DNA from: Acidobacteriota bacterium | GTDB taxonomy: Bacteria > Acidobacteriota > Terriglobia > Acidiferrales > UBA7541 | Assembly (NCBI GenBank): GCA_003224085.1 | Contig: QHYK01000066.1 | Location: 1 to 64,000, forward strand | Length of the DNA: 64,000 nt | Reading direction: 5' to 3' | Shown here: positions 16,796-25,583 of the stretch, piece after piece | How positions within the stretch are numbered: the stretch's first letter is position 1 | Layout of the letters: each line of letters starts with the position of its first letter | Notes under the pieces: generated by a model | The model's input: only the letters and a program-made list of their open reading frames with translations | Databases searched by the model: none | Told to the model about the DNA's origin: nothing | Translations under genes and position numbers: made by a program

Positions 16796-17937
16796 CTAGG
16801 CTGCCTTGACCGCAGGGTGGCCCAGTCTCCGCAGCAGTCGAGTAAGATTGTGTCGCGTGAAACGCCACTGGAAAGGCCGGGCGATGGTTTCATAATGCCG
16901 CTCAAAAGCCAGTAGACGGCCTACCAACTCCTGCCGAGAAGAAAAATCGTTGGGCGTCAGGACCTTTCGTTGGATGATCGAGAAATAGATTTCGATTTGA
17001 TTGAGCCAACTGGCATGGACGGGCCCGTGAACGAGCACCAGGTTGGGATACTTGCCCTGGAGCCTTTGGACTGACCGGGGACCTCGATGCGAAGAACCGT
17101 TGTCGACGATCCAGAAAACCCTTCGCGCCCGGCGATAGGGATGCTGTTGCATGACTTGATCAACCAGGCGATCAAAGGGGGCGATTCCGGTTTTGGCTTC
17201 GCAGCGACCGAAGAGTTTGGCTTGGTGGACGTCCAGGGCGGCCAGATAGGCCCAAGCTCCCCGCCGCTCGGATTCATGCTCGACTTTCATCGGCTGACCG
17301 GGTTGTGCGGGTAAAGAGGCCGCCTTTCGGCAGCGCGCCTGAATACTGGTTTTCTCGTCGGCCGAGAGAACGAACTCGTTCGTAGCGAGTTTACGGCCCT
17401 TCCAGAGGCGTTGGTACAACTCCAGGATGCGTCCGGCCTTGGTTTCAAAATCCGGGTCTCGCGGAAAGATCCAGCAGCGATGCTGCCAAGGACGGGATGG
17501 CGTCCTCGTTCAGCCATCGCCAGATGGTGGTGTCACTGAGGGAGGCCGTCAGCCCACAGGCGCGGACATGGGAGCCGAGTTCGGCCACACTCCAGCGAGA
17601 AAGCGGCTCGCCCACGTGAGCAGGGAATTCACAGGCGACGGCTTTAACGCCCACGACCAGCTCTGGGGGAAAAAACCCGGGGTCGGCCGGGGCGGGGAAA
17701 GTCTTCCAGGCCTCCCAGTCGTTTTTCGAAGAACCGTTTTCGCCAGCGGCTGACGATCTCGCGGCGCGTACTGAGGCTGTTGGCGATCTCGTCATTCGAA
17801 AGGCCCTGCTCAGCGAGGAGGATCATCTTGGCCCGCGCCACAATAAAATATGGTAACGTATATTTATTGGCGCGTCGTTCCAGCTCCCCTCGCTCTTTTT
17901 TGGTAAGGACGATCTTGTACGGGCTTCTTCGTGGCAA
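16796..17937 (-). mobile_element. IS630-family insertion sequence, decayed
   Basis: The only recognised content is the transposase reading frame, which is broken. I could not find matching terminal inverted repeats or flanking TA duplications at the ends, so the given limits are those of the coding remnant, not of the element. The flanks (16740-16795 and 17938-18010) are AT-richer than the neighbours. Confidence 0.7.
16796..17937 (-). pseudogene. IS630-family DDE transposase with two frameshifts
   Basis: Three consecutive pieces in three frames together give a complete IS630-type transposase of about 380 residues. The N-terminal piece (17937 to about 17670) has the helix-turn-helix LSNDEIANSLSTRREIVSRW. 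The middle piece runs to about 17487 and contains LSDTTIWRWLNEDAI. The C-terminal piece ends at 16796 and holds the catalytic triad: D in VLSADEKTS, D in VFWIVDNGSSHRG, and E in NQIEIYFSII. Each junction needs a +1 shift. The first lies in a coding-strand run of six T and five C near 17667-17679. The second lies near 17487, after which the frame continues WQHRCWIFPRDPDFE. A -1 programmed shift does not fit, so decay or base-calling error is more likely. Confidence 0.85.
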
Positions 17938-18046
17938 ATTAGTGCCCTCCCCAAGCGAACATAGCAGGGAGGGGCCAAAAACGGCAAATAATACGTTATC
18001 GTATTTATGAAAGAGAGCACTAAGCTAACCACTCGGCGAAGCCGCG

Positions 18047-19054
18047 TCATTTGGAGGCTGGGGGCTTGGCGCCGGAGGCAGCGTCCACGCCAAAGTCCCA
18101 GACGAAGAGGTTCATGCCATCGGAGAGAATTTCCGCCAAGGCGTATTCCCCGGGAGGAAGCGGCTCGCCCAGGGTGAAGCGGAACACAGTCGGCGCAATC
18201 TCCCAGCGCTGTAGCGACATGGTCTGGCGCTTCTCTTCCATTTGTTGCCCGAAGAGGCTCTTGATGGACTCCAACTGCCGCTTCCCGCCCTTGACCGTGG
18301 CGCGCACCAGCTCGACTTCCGGCCCGGACTCGCCCGGGCGGCTGCTTTTCTCGATCGGGGTGACGCGGTCCGGGTCGGGGGGCGCTTCGCGGAGGTAAAA
18401 CTCGAGGTTCGAGCCGGACATGCGCACCTTGGCGCGGGGGCCGGGAATATCAATAATTCTCTTCCCCGGAACGATCGGGACCGGCACGAGCACCTGCTTC
18501 AGAAACTGTTTCTTGTCCGCCCGGATTTCGGCGCCGGCCTGCTCGAGTTGCGTGACGTGCTTGCCGTCAATGACAAACATGCCTTCGCCCGGCGGCAGGA
18601 ACACGCCAGGCGCGACTTGCAGACTCGCGTCCACGTCCATGACGGTGTCAATGCGCTGCGCTTCTTCCTGCGTGTGGACTTTTCGCGCGAAGGCTTCTTC
18701 GTCGGTCTTCTCGGCGGCTTCGGCTTTGGCCGTGGCGTCCCAGTCCACCAGGGCCGCGGGAATCTCTTCCCAAGTGCCGCGCTCGACGCTGTAGTAGCGG
18801 ACGCGGTCGCCCTTGCGCTCGTAGGTGCGCACGAGTTGGAATGAGCCATCCTTCAGCATGAGCTTCTTGCCGCGCGGCAGGACGTACTTGTCGTCGCGGG
18901 GTGCCTTGTCCCTCGTTGGACTTGGCGCTGGGTTGGCCGACTGGGCCTGGAGCGAGCCGCCGACGGGCCTGGCGGATCGCGGGTGTCCGGCGACAATCGT
19001 GGCTGCCAGAAACACACCCAAGGACGCCAAGACGGACAAAAAAGGGAGTCTCAT
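18047..19054 (-). CDS. Secreted protein of unknown function
   Basis: The product has 335 residues with a clear signal peptide, MRLPFLSVLASLGVFLAATI, followed by a Pro/Ala-rich linker. I chose ATG 19054 because the signal peptide begins there, although the frame is open further upstream. A region near the N-terminus (KYVLPRGKKLMLKDGSFQLV ... YYSVERGTWEEIPAALVDWD) looks like a short SH3-like or binding repeat. A later part (VAPGVFLPPGEGMFVIDGK ... PGKRIIDIPGPRAKVRM) is beta-rich. I recognise the style from Acidobacteriota secreted proteins but cannot name a family. It is probably periplasmic. No operon partner is evident; its upstream neighbour is more than 290 bases away. Confidence 0.8.
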   Translation of the reverse strand: MRLPFLSVLASLGVFLAATIVAGHPRSARPVGGSLQAQSANPAPSPTRDKAPRDDKYVLPRGKKLMLKDGSFQLVRTYERKGDRVRYYSVERGTWEEIPAALVDWDATAKAEAAEKTDEEAFARKVHTQEEAQRIDTVMDVDASLQVAPGVFLPPGEGMFVIDGKHVTQLEQAGAEIRADKKQFLKQVLVPVPIVPGKRIIDIPGPRAKVRMSGSNLEFYLREAPPDPDRVTPIEKSSRPGESGPEVELVRATVKGGKRQLESIKSLFGQQMEEKRQTMSLQRWEIAPTVFRFTLGEPLPPGEYALAEILSDGMNLFVWDFGVDAASGAKPPASK

Positions 19055-19220
19055 GGATGTTCTCTTAGTATTGCGATGCATGGGGAACCAGCCCAGTTTA
19101 CCCTCGAAAGGCCAGCATACGCCCTGAGCTTTTGTCCTGGCAACCGGGTTGGGCGGGGTCATTGCTTGAGTTTCCACGGCAGGAGAAGAAAAGACGCGAA
19201 GCAAGCTTAGGCGCGGAGAA

Positions 19221-19243
19221 GGCGGCGTCAAGCCGCCGCACTC
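19221..19243 (+). repeat. Palindromic intergenic element with one-sided tail (GGCGGC type)
   Basis: GGCGGC at 19221-19226 pairs with GCCGCC at 19232-19237 around GTCAA, followed by GCACTCC. It resembles the other short palindromes with a 3' tail in this window (22052, 54309, 54336, 60639, 63869). It lies in the 295-base gap between two minus-strand genes; nothing else was recognised in that gap. Confidence 0.4.
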
Positions 19244-19349
19244 CCCGCCAAAGAGACCTAAATACGATTGGCTCTCTGGCGAGCCATCAAAAATCCCGGT
19301 TTTGGGTGCTACCTTGTCACGTTGCTACGTTGTTACGTTTTCGGCGACG

Positions 19350-19568
19350 TTAGTGAGTGCACTTGGGAAACAGGGTTACCAGAACCATGAGGTCGGAAAG
19401 CGTAAAGAGCCACTGATCGGCCTTTATGCCGGCGGCTTCAGCGGCGCGGGCGATGAAGCCGAGGTGACGGGTCTTGGCGAAATTATGTACGTGCTCGACG
19501 CAAATCCCCGTGAGACTGGAAACTTCCGAATCTGTGAAAATCTTTTGACTCGACTTGACCGTGACCAT
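19350..19568 (-). CDS. Small helix-turn-helix protein, MerR-like
   Basis: The 72-residue product begins MVTVKSSQKIFTDSEVSSLT and continues GICVEHVHNFAKTRHLG, which reads like the recognition helix region of a MerR/excisionase-type winged helix. It ends with DQWLFTLSDLMVLVTLFPKC. The ATG at 19568 is preceded by GAGGAG nine bases upstream, which supports this start over the longer frame. There is no effector domain. It may be a small DNA-binding regulator. Similar small proteins occur in Acidobacteriota, but I cannot name a target. An 18-base perfect palindrome lies 150 bases upstream. Confidence 0.65.
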   Translation of the reverse strand: MVTVKSSQKIFTDSEVSSLTGICVEHVHNFAKTRHLGFIARAAEAAGIKADQWLFTLSDLMVLVTLFPKCTH

Positions 19569-19717
19569 GGCCTTGCTCCTCGGACTTGGGCCCAATTTAC
19601 GCTCTCACTTTTTCTTAGATGCTGTGAGCATCGTATTTGTTCCTATTTCTTCCGAGCAATAGTCGTTCCGTTTCGAATGCCAAAAACCTTCCGGCTAGTA
19701 CTGTCCCCTAAACGCGC

Positions 19718-19735
19718 GAAAAACGGCCGTTTTTC
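19718..19735. promoter_or_regulatory. 18-bp perfect palindrome
   Basis: GAAAAACGGCCGTTTTTC is a perfect inverted repeat. It lies downstream of the DinB-like gene and upstream of the small helix-turn-helix gene, both on the minus strand. It could be an operator or a weak two-way terminator (A-run, GC core, T-run). Sequence alone does not decide. Confidence 0.4.
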
Positions 19736-19803
19736 CGCATATTTTGTGATGGCAAACGAATAGTACGAAGGCGAAAGAAGGAGGAGCGAGGAGAAGGAAA
19801 GTT

Positions 19804-20346
19804 CTACTTATGCAAAGTTGTTACAGTTTTCGGGAGATGCGCGGCGATTTCCTTCAGCTGTTTGGTGTGCCGAATCTGGTGGGAAGCGATCATTTGGAAC
19901 CACTCGCGGAGGTTCAGGGTGCCAAGAAAGGGATGGGGCATGTGATATTTTCTTAGGTTCTTTCCTCTAGTTTTCTCCTCCAGAAAAACCCTGGTTTGCT
20001 GACGCACTTCACGGAGATGGGCGAGCATTTTATCCTTTTCGCAAACTAGTGCGGGATCCAGTGGGATGGGCGTCTTGCGGGGGATGAGGCGCGACTCCAC
20101 TAGGGCCATGGGAAGATGAAAGCGCTTCGAGAAGGGTCGAGGTTTCGGTGGGTTTTGCAGGAGCTTGCCGGCGTTTTGGATGATGAGTGTCTCGACTTGG
20201 ATTAGGTGGCAGGCGAGCTCTCCGGCCGACCAGCGGCCTTCGCAAGGGCAGGACTTCCACTGATCGGCAGGAATGGCGTCGGCAGCGGCCAAAAATTGCT
20301 TCTCCGCACGAGCGAGATTCTCGGTGATGGATTGGAGCGATGGCAC
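19804..20346 (-). CDS. DinB-family protein
   Basis: The 180-residue product has the four-helix-bundle layout of the DinB/YfiT superfamily. A first histidine lies in WSAGELACHLIQVETLI, and two more lie in the last helix, MIASHQIRHTKQLKEIA. These match the three-histidine metal site of the superfamily. Members act as thiol-dependent transferases or have unknown roles. The function here is not known. The GTG start follows GAGG closely. It is a stand-alone gene. Confidence 0.85.
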   Translation of the reverse strand: MPSLQSITENLARAEKQFLAAADAIPADQWKSCPCEGRWSAGELACHLIQVETLIIQNAGKLLQNPPKPRPFSKRFHLPMALVESRLIPRKTPIPLDPALVCEKDKMLAHLREVRQQTRVFLEEKTRGKNLRKYHMPHPFLGTLNLREWFQMIASHQIRHTKQLKEIAAHLPKTVTTLHK

Positions 20347-20537
20347 GGCCTCATTTTATAGCACCAGGTGGGAGGCGCAGAATGGCCCGCTATTTCGCAA
20401 GCGAAACCTGAAAAGGCGAGGCACCCCGCGAGGCAGCTCGCCGCTAGAAGAGAGCGGGAGCGGCGCGAAGAGCGATTCCTCGTCGCTGCTCGCTTCGCTC
20501 CTTGGAATGACAGGCTTTTTTGTTTTTGAGCAAACTC

Positions 20538-21977
20538 TTAGACGTCGGGGCCGCCCGCCTGTTCGAAGCTGTGGGCGAGTTGCAAGACGCGGGCTTCGCC
20601 AAAGGGCGGGCCGAAGATTTGCAGGCCGACGGGAAGCTGGCCGTCGATTTTGCCGCAGGGGACGGAGATGCCGGGAACGCCAGCGAGTGAGCCGGTAACG
20701 GTATAGATGTCGGCGAGATACATCTGGAGCGGATCGCTGGTGCGCTCGCCCAGATGGAAGGGCGGAACGGGAGAAGTGGGTGTGAGGATGGCGTCCACCT
20801 TGGTGAAGGCGGCGCGAAAGTCCCGGGCGATAAGAGCGCGGACTTTTTGACCTTTCAGATAGTAGGCGTCGTAGTACCCGGCGGAGAGAACGTAGGTGCC
20901 AAGGACGATGCGACGCTTCACTTCGGGGCCGAAGCCGGCGCCGCGAGTTTTGCGATACATGGCGAGGAGGGAATCATCGGGGATGCGCAGGCCGTAGCGG
21001 ACGCCGTCGTAGCGCGCGAGGTTCGAACTGGCTTCGGCAGTGGCGATGATGTAGTAGGCCGCGATGGCGTAATCGGTGTGGGGCATGCGAATTTCGACGA
21101 GTTCGCAGCCGAGCTTGCGGAAAAGTGCGACGCCTGCTTCGATTTTTTGCCGGACGCCGGAGTCCATGCCTTCGGCGAAATACTCTTTGGGGATACCGAG
21201 GCGCGGGCGTTTGAGAGGCTTCGCGAGTTCGGCGACGTAGTCCGGAACGGGAGCCGTCGTCGAAGTGGAATCGTTGGGATCGCGTCCAGAGATGGTTTGC
21301 AGGATGGCGGCGACGTCGCGCACTTTAGTGGCAAGGGGGCCGATGCGGTCGAGCGAAGAAGCGAAGGCAATCAGGCCATAGCGCGAAACGCGGCCGTAGC
21401 TGCCCATCATTGCGGGAATGCCGCAAAAAGAGCCGGGCTGGCGGATGGAGCCGCCCGTGTCGGTTCCGAGCGAGGCGACGGCAAGGCCGGCTGCGACAAC
21501 CGCCGCCGAGCCGCCGCTGGAGCCGCCAGGGACGCGGTCGGGCGCGTTTGGGTTTCTCACCGGGCCGTAGGCGGAGTTCTCGTTGGAGCTGCCCATAGCG
21601 AATTCGTCGCAATTGGTTTTGCCCAAAATGACGGCGCCGGCGGCCTCGAGGCGTTCAACGGCGGTCGCGTCGTAGGGAGGAATGTAGTTTTCGAGGATTT
21701 TCGAGCCGCAGGTGGTTTTTGTGCCGCGCGTGCTGAGGACGTCCTTGACGGCCACGGGAACGCCTGCGAGGGGTGGAAGAGGACCGCCGCTTGCGATGAG
21801 AGCGTCAACTCGGTCGGCTTGGCGGCCGGCGCGCTCGGGAGTAAGCGCAAGAAAGGCGTTCAGTTCGGGATTCCGGGCCTCGATGCGCTTGTAGAAGTCA
21901 GCGAGAAGCTCGCGGGCGGAGATTTTCTTCGCCGCGAGGGCTTCTTTGATGCCGTCGATGGTCCACTTGGCGGTCAT
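20538..21977 (-). CDS. gatA: Asp-tRNA(Asn)/Glu-tRNA(Gln) amidotransferase subunit A
   Basis: The 479-residue product is a full amidase-signature protein. It has VPVAVKDVLSTRGTKTTCGS with the catalytic lysine, the Gly/Ser-rich signature PGGSSGGSAAVVAAGLA, and SLGTDTGGSIRQPGSFCGI with the cis-Ser and nucleophile Ser. GatA releases ammonia from glutamine and passes it to GatB, which converts Glu-tRNA(Gln) or Asp-tRNA(Asn). The start ATG has only a weak ribosome-binding site. gatC lies upstream on the same strand with a 142-base gap holding a palindromic repeat. gatB is not in the window. Confidence 0.97.
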   Translation of the reverse strand: MTAKWTIDGIKEALAAKKISARELLADFYKRIEARNPELNAFLALTPERAGRQADRVDALIASGGPLPPLAGVPVAVKDVLSTRGTKTTCGSKILENYIPPYDATAVERLEAAGAVILGKTNCDEFAMGSSNENSAYGPVRNPNAPDRVPGGSSGGSAAVVAAGLAVASLGTDTGGSIRQPGSFCGIPAMMGSYGRVSRYGLIAFASSLDRIGPLATKVRDVAAILQTISGRDPNDSTSTTAPVPDYVAELAKPLKRPRLGIPKEYFAEGMDSGVRQKIEAGVALFRKLGCELVEIRMPHTDYAIAAYYIIATAEASSNLARYDGVRYGLRIPDDSLLAMYRKTRGAGFGPEVKRRIVLGTYVLSAGYYDAYYLKGQKVRALIARDFRAAFTKVDAILTPTSPVPPFHLGERTSDPLQMYLADIYTVTGSLAGVPGISVPCGKIDGQLPVGLQIFGPPFGEARVLQLAHSFEQAGGPDV

Positions 21978-22051
21978 GGCAAAGGTAATTTTTTCCGAAG
22001 GGCGCGATTATCATGCCCTGCGTCTTGAATTCATTGAATCGTCCCAAGCTG

Positions 22052-22076
22052 GGGCGCAGCATGCTGCGCCCGTACC
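22052..22076 (+). repeat. Palindromic intergenic element between gatC and gatA
   Basis: GGGCGCAGCATGCTGCGCCC at 22052-22071 is a perfect 20-base palindrome followed by GTACC. It is the most regular member of a group of short palindromes with a one-sided tail in this window, and it lies inside what should be a gatC-gatA transcription unit. Confidence 0.55.
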
Positions 22077-22119
22077 AATTCGCCAGAAATGGGCCCAGCG
22101 AGACGCCGGCGTTACAAAA

Positions 22120-22422
22120 TCAACGCTCGATCACCTTGGGGACGCGGAAATAGGGCGGCTCAGGATCGGGCGCATGACGCAAAACGTCTTCGCCGACGGC
22201 GCAGGGCACGGTCAAATCCTCGCGCAGAGTTGCATCCGCGCTCTGGTCATCGGCCAAGACCTGAGCCATGGGCTCGACCTTGGAGGTATCCAGCTCGTTG
22301 AGCTTGCCGATGTACTCGAGAATTTCGTCAATTTGCGCGCAGTAAGTCTCGAGCTCGGCCTCGCTCAAATCCAGGTAGGCCAGCTCTGCCACGCGCAACA
22401 CGTCTTCCCGGCTGATTTTCAC
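22120..22422 (-). CDS. gatC: Asp-tRNA(Asn)/Glu-tRNA(Gln) amidotransferase subunit C
   Basis: The 100-residue product starts VKISREDVLRVAELAYLDLS and continues EAELETYCAQIDEILEYI with the C-terminal VLRHAPDPEPPYFRVPKVI. This is the GatC pattern; GatC wraps around GatA and GatB and stabilises the complex. I chose GTG 22422 because it follows GGGGAAA and matches the usual N-terminus, rather than an upstream TTG at 22449. It precedes gatA on the same strand. Confidence 0.93.
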   Translation of the reverse strand: MKISREDVLRVAELAYLDLSEAELETYCAQIDEILEYIGKLNELDTSKVEPMAQVLADDQSADATLREDLTVPCAVGEDVLRHAPDPEPPYFRVPKVIER

Positions 22423-22593
22423 GGCGATTTCCCCATAGGTTCCAAACAACTCAAAATTTTAGCACAGCCTCGGAAGGAGGCCGGTCGCAGGGCTTCGCCC
22501 AGCGGAATTTGGCCTGGTCAACCCTGGTCTTGCGCTTTGCGCCGCACGATTCTAGGCTGATTTTTTGCAGAAGCATACAGAAAGGCACCTCTT

Positions 22594-23628
22594 ATGCGCA
22601 ACAAGAAACATCCCGCCAAAAAGCCCAGCACCGAAAACCTTACTCGCCGGAAGTTCCTAGGAGGGGTGATAGGCAGCTCGGTTCTGGCGGGCCTTGCCGA
22701 TCCTGAGCTCTGGGCCGCAGGCGAGGAAAATGGAATCCCGTACCGCCGCCTGGGCCGAACGCAGGAACGCGTTTCCCTTGTTGGGCTTGGGGGTTACCAC
22801 CTTGGCGTGCCCGGCGAGCAAGAGAGCATCCGCATCATCCGCACCGCCCTGGACAGCGGGATCAACTTCCTCGACAACTGCTGGGACTACAACGGCGGCG
22901 CGAGTGAAGTCCGCATGGGGAAAGCGTTGGCCGACGGCTACCGGAAGAAAGCATTTCTGATGACGAAAATCGACGGCCAGACGCGCAAGGCGGCTACGGC
23001 GCAGCTCGAGGAATCGCTGCGGAGGCTGCAAACCGATCACGTCGACCTTCTCCAGTTCCATGAGGTTATTCGGCCAACGGATCCGGAGCGCATCTTCGGG
23101 CCAGATGGTGGCATGCAAGCGGTTCTGGAGGCCCGGAAAGCGGGGAAGGCTCGCTACATCGGGTTTACGGGGCACAAGAGTCCGGACATTCACTTGAAGA
23201 TGCTCGAGACGGCGTCTTCGCATAAGTTTCACTTTGACGCAGTGCAAATGCCGCTCAACGCGATGGACGCGCATTACGAAAGCTTCGAGAAAAGAGTCCT
23301 TCCCGTGCTGGTGAAGAATGAAATCGGCGTCCTGGGAATGAAGCCGATGGGCTCCGGGCTGTTGCTTCGGAGCAAGACGCTGTCGCCGGTGGAATGTCTC
23401 CACTACGCCATGAACCTGCCGACCAGCGTGGTCATCACCGGCTGCGAATCGATGGAGAATCTGCAACAGGCTCTCGACGCGGCGCGTTCGTTTAAACCGT
23501 TCGCTGCCTCGGAAAGAGATGCACTCTTGGCACGAACCGCGGAAGCCGCACGGAACGGCGAGTTCGAACGGTACAAAACGAGCCACGACTTCGACGGGAC
23601 CTACCAAAATCCACAGTGGCTTGGATAG
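22594..23628 (+). CDS. Tat-exported aldo/keto reductase
   Basis: The 344-residue product begins with a twin-arginine signal (LTRRKFLGGVIGSSVLAGLA) and a likely cleavage site after LWAAG. The mature part is an aldo/keto reductase TIM barrel. It has RLGRTQERVSLVGLGGYHLG, the catalytic Asp/Tyr region NFLDNCWDYNGGASEVRMG, the lysine in KAFLMTKIDG, and the histidine in VDLLQFHEV. Tat export suggests that a folded, NADPH-bound enzyme is moved to the periplasm or membrane; the substrate is unknown. It is transcribed alone, opposite to its upstream neighbours. A broken TetR-type gene lies directly downstream. Confidence 0.9.
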   Translation: MRNKKHPAKKPSTENLTRRKFLGGVIGSSVLAGLADPELWAAGEENGIPYRRLGRTQERVSLVGLGGYHLGVPGEQESIRIIRTALDSGINFLDNCWDYNGGASEVRMGKALADGYRKKAFLMTKIDGQTRKAATAQLEESLRRLQTDHVDLLQFHEVIRPTDPERIFGPDGGMQAVLEARKAGKARYIGFTGHKSPDIHLKMLETASSHKFHFDAVQMPLNAMDAHYESFEKRVLPVLVKNEIGVLGMKPMGSGLLLRSKTLSPVECLHYAMNLPTSVVITGCESMENLQQALDAARSFKPFAASERDALLARTAEAARNGEFERYKTSHDFDGTYQNPQWLG

Positions 23629-23738
23629 CGAGGACTGGGATTTGTTGGCGCTGCCGGAGAGAAGCTCTCTTCGCCCGTTCTTAGCGGCCCACTTGAGAGG
23701 CCAGCTTCGGTTCGAATGGGACTTCGGAGTCGTGCATG

Positions 23739-23961
23739 CTGGGCATGCGCCAATGGCCGCCGGTCAACGAAGCTCAGAAAGCGGGGCACGTGGACCCGAA
23801 GATGGACCCCACACGCCTGGCGTTCGAGGTTCATGCCATGGCCATGGGGGCACACTGGGCCTACCAGTTGCTGGATGACCGACAGGCTCATTCGCCGCGC
23901 CTGTCGTAGGCCACTGCGGGCGTCGGTTCTACAGCGTTTGCAAGCCAAGGGTTGTGGAGTT
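23739..23961 (+). pseudogene. Remnant of a TetR-family regulator (C-terminal part)
   Basis: The frame from 23739 reads VNEAQKAGHVDPKMDPTRLA then FEVHAMAMGAHWAYQLLDDR before a stop at 23907. This is the ligand-domain end typical of TetR regulators, where AHWA and the LLDD stretch are common. After the stop, a neighbouring frame continues PLRASVLQRLQAKG, which matches the expected final helix, so one frameshift is present. The N-terminal DNA-binding domain is missing upstream. The rest of the 23629-24248 gap shows no gene. This is probably a decayed regulator. Confidence 0.65.
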
Positions 23962-24248
23962 TTACTCGATCAGAGCCTTAATAAGTGCCGCGTGAAACAT
24001 CCAAGTAGGTGCTCACATCGCTCAAGATTTTCGAAAGCGCACGAGCGAGTTCATGACCAGCGACGTCACGAGGCAACCTCAAGCAGAGAGGACCTCTCGC
24101 TGTTTGTATCCCTCCTCCGCACTTATGGGCGGATCGTATCTTATGCTCGCGTGGACGGATAAGACAAAGTCGACAAATCCCCATGCAAGCGCCCATAAGT
24201 AGTGCAACGACCAACGACCTGAAAAGGAGCTGTTTCATTGTCGTCCCG
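23962..24248 (+). other. Intergenic region, no gene recognised
   Basis: This is the rest of the roughly 620-base gap between the aldo/keto reductase and ispG; the first part holds the TetR remnant. Open frames here have no ribosome-binding site and are unlike any family I know. The convergent genes on both sides explain the lack of promoters. Confidence 0.4.
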
Positions 24249-25535
24249 CTAGCCTCGGTGCCAGAGGGCTTCGGCGGTTTTGCGGGGGTATTTTTTGGCG
24301 ATGTAGTTGTCGACGAGGGATTGGAAGGCGGCGGCGAGTTCCTCGTAAGTGCCTTCGAGGGTGACGTCTTTCTTTCCGTCGATGTACACGGGGCAGCGCG
24401 GGGCTTCGCCGGTGCCGGGCAAGCTGATGCCGATGTTGGCGGCCTTGGATTCGCCGGGGCCATTCACGATACAACCCATCACGGCGAGGGTCATGTTCTC
24501 GACGCCTTCATATTGCGTTTTCCAGACCGGCATGTTGTCGCGAATATAGCCCTGAATGCGTTCGGCCAATTCCTGGAACGTGGTGCTGGTGGTCCGGCCA
24601 CAACCAGGGCAGGCGGTCACGCTTGGCGCGAACGAGCGCAGGCCGAGAGCCTGCAGCAGCTCGCAGGCGGCGTAGACTTCTTCGCGGCGATCGCCGCCGG
24701 GGCGCGGCGTCAGCGAGATGCGAATCGTGTCGCCGATGCCTTCATAGAGCAGAATTGCCAGTGATGCCGCCGACCAGATTTGGCCCTTCATGCCCATGCC
24801 CGCTTCGGTGAGGCCGAGATGGAGAGGCTGCTCGGTTTTGGCGGAAAGATCGCGGTACACGGTTATGAGGTCGCGGGGCCGCGAAGTCTTGCAGGAGATA
24901 ATGATTTGGTCGTGGCGCAGGCCGGATTCGAGCGCCAGTTCCGTCGATTCCAGAGCGGAAATGACCATGCACTCGTTGATGATTTCTTCGGAATCTTTGC
25001 CTAGATTATTGTCGGTGTTTTCCTGCATCTTGCGGATGACCAGCTCTTGATTGAGCGAGCCGCCGTTGACGCCGATGCGGACGGGCTTGCCGTTGTCGAC
25101 CGCGATCTTGCAGATGGTGGAGAATTGTTCGTCGCGGCGCTGGCCCGCGCCAACATTGCCCGGGTTGATGCGGTATTTGTCAAGCTGCCCGGCGCATTCC
25201 CTGTATTTCGTCAGCAGGACGTGGCCGTTGTAGTGAAAATCGCCGATGATGGGCGCGCGGCAACCGACGTCGAGCAGGCGCTTCTTGATTTCCGCAACGG
25301 CCGCTGCAGCTTCGGGGACGTTCACGGTCCAACGCACAATTTCGGAACCGGCCTCGGCCAGTTCTACGGTTTGCTTGAACGTGGATTCGATGTCGGCGGT
25401 GTCCGTGTTGGTCATTGACTGGACAACGATGGGCGCGCCGCCGCCCACCTGGACCTGTCCCACCTTCACGCCATAGGTCTTGCGGCGCGGATGGCGAGTA
25501 GCGGTTGCGTCAAATCCTTCAATTTGAGTGAGCAT
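24249..25535 (-). CDS. ispG: 4-hydroxy-3-methylbut-2-en-1-yl diphosphate synthase (flavodoxin/ferredoxin)
   Basis: The 428-residue product is IspG (GcpE), the [4Fe-4S] enzyme that reduces MEcPP to HMBPP in the methylerythritol phosphate route to isoprenoids. The N-terminal TIM barrel includes [20 protein letters not shown] and [17 protein letters not shown]. The C-terminal iron-sulphur domain has CPGCGRTT and [17 protein letters not shown], which supply the three cysteines. The length agrees with the long bacterial form. It is transcribed alone toward the TetR remnant. Its presence shows that this organism uses the MEP pathway. Confidence 0.97.
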   Translation of the reverse strand: MLTQIEGFDATATRHPRRKTYGVKVGQVQVGGGAPIVVQSMTNTDTADIESTFKQTVELAEAGSEIVRWTVNVPEAAAAVAEIKKRLLDVGCRAPIIGDFHYNGHVLLTKYRECAGQLDKYRINPGNVGAGQRRDEQFSTICKIAVDNGKPVRIGVNGGSLNQELVIRKMQENTDNNLGKDSEEIINECMVISALESTELALESGLRHDQIIISCKTSRPRDLITVYRDLSAKTEQPLHLGLTEAGMGMKGQIWSAASLAILLYEGIGDTIRISLTPRPGGDRREEVYAACELLQALGLRSFAPSVTACPGCGRTTSTTFQELAERIQGYIRDNMPVWKTQYEGVENMTLAVMGCIVNGPGESKAANIGISLPGTGEAPRCPVYIDGKKDVTLEGTYEELAAAFQSLVDNYIAKKYPRKTAEALWHRG

Positions 25536-25583
25536 TTCTTTCTATTTTAGCCTGAGTGGCTTGCCGCGCGAAAGTCCGCGCCC

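Noticed and set aside
17667-17679. Programmed -1 frameshift in the IS630 transposase
   Set aside because: The change of frame is +1, not -1, and a second break follows; simple decay or base-calling error fits better.
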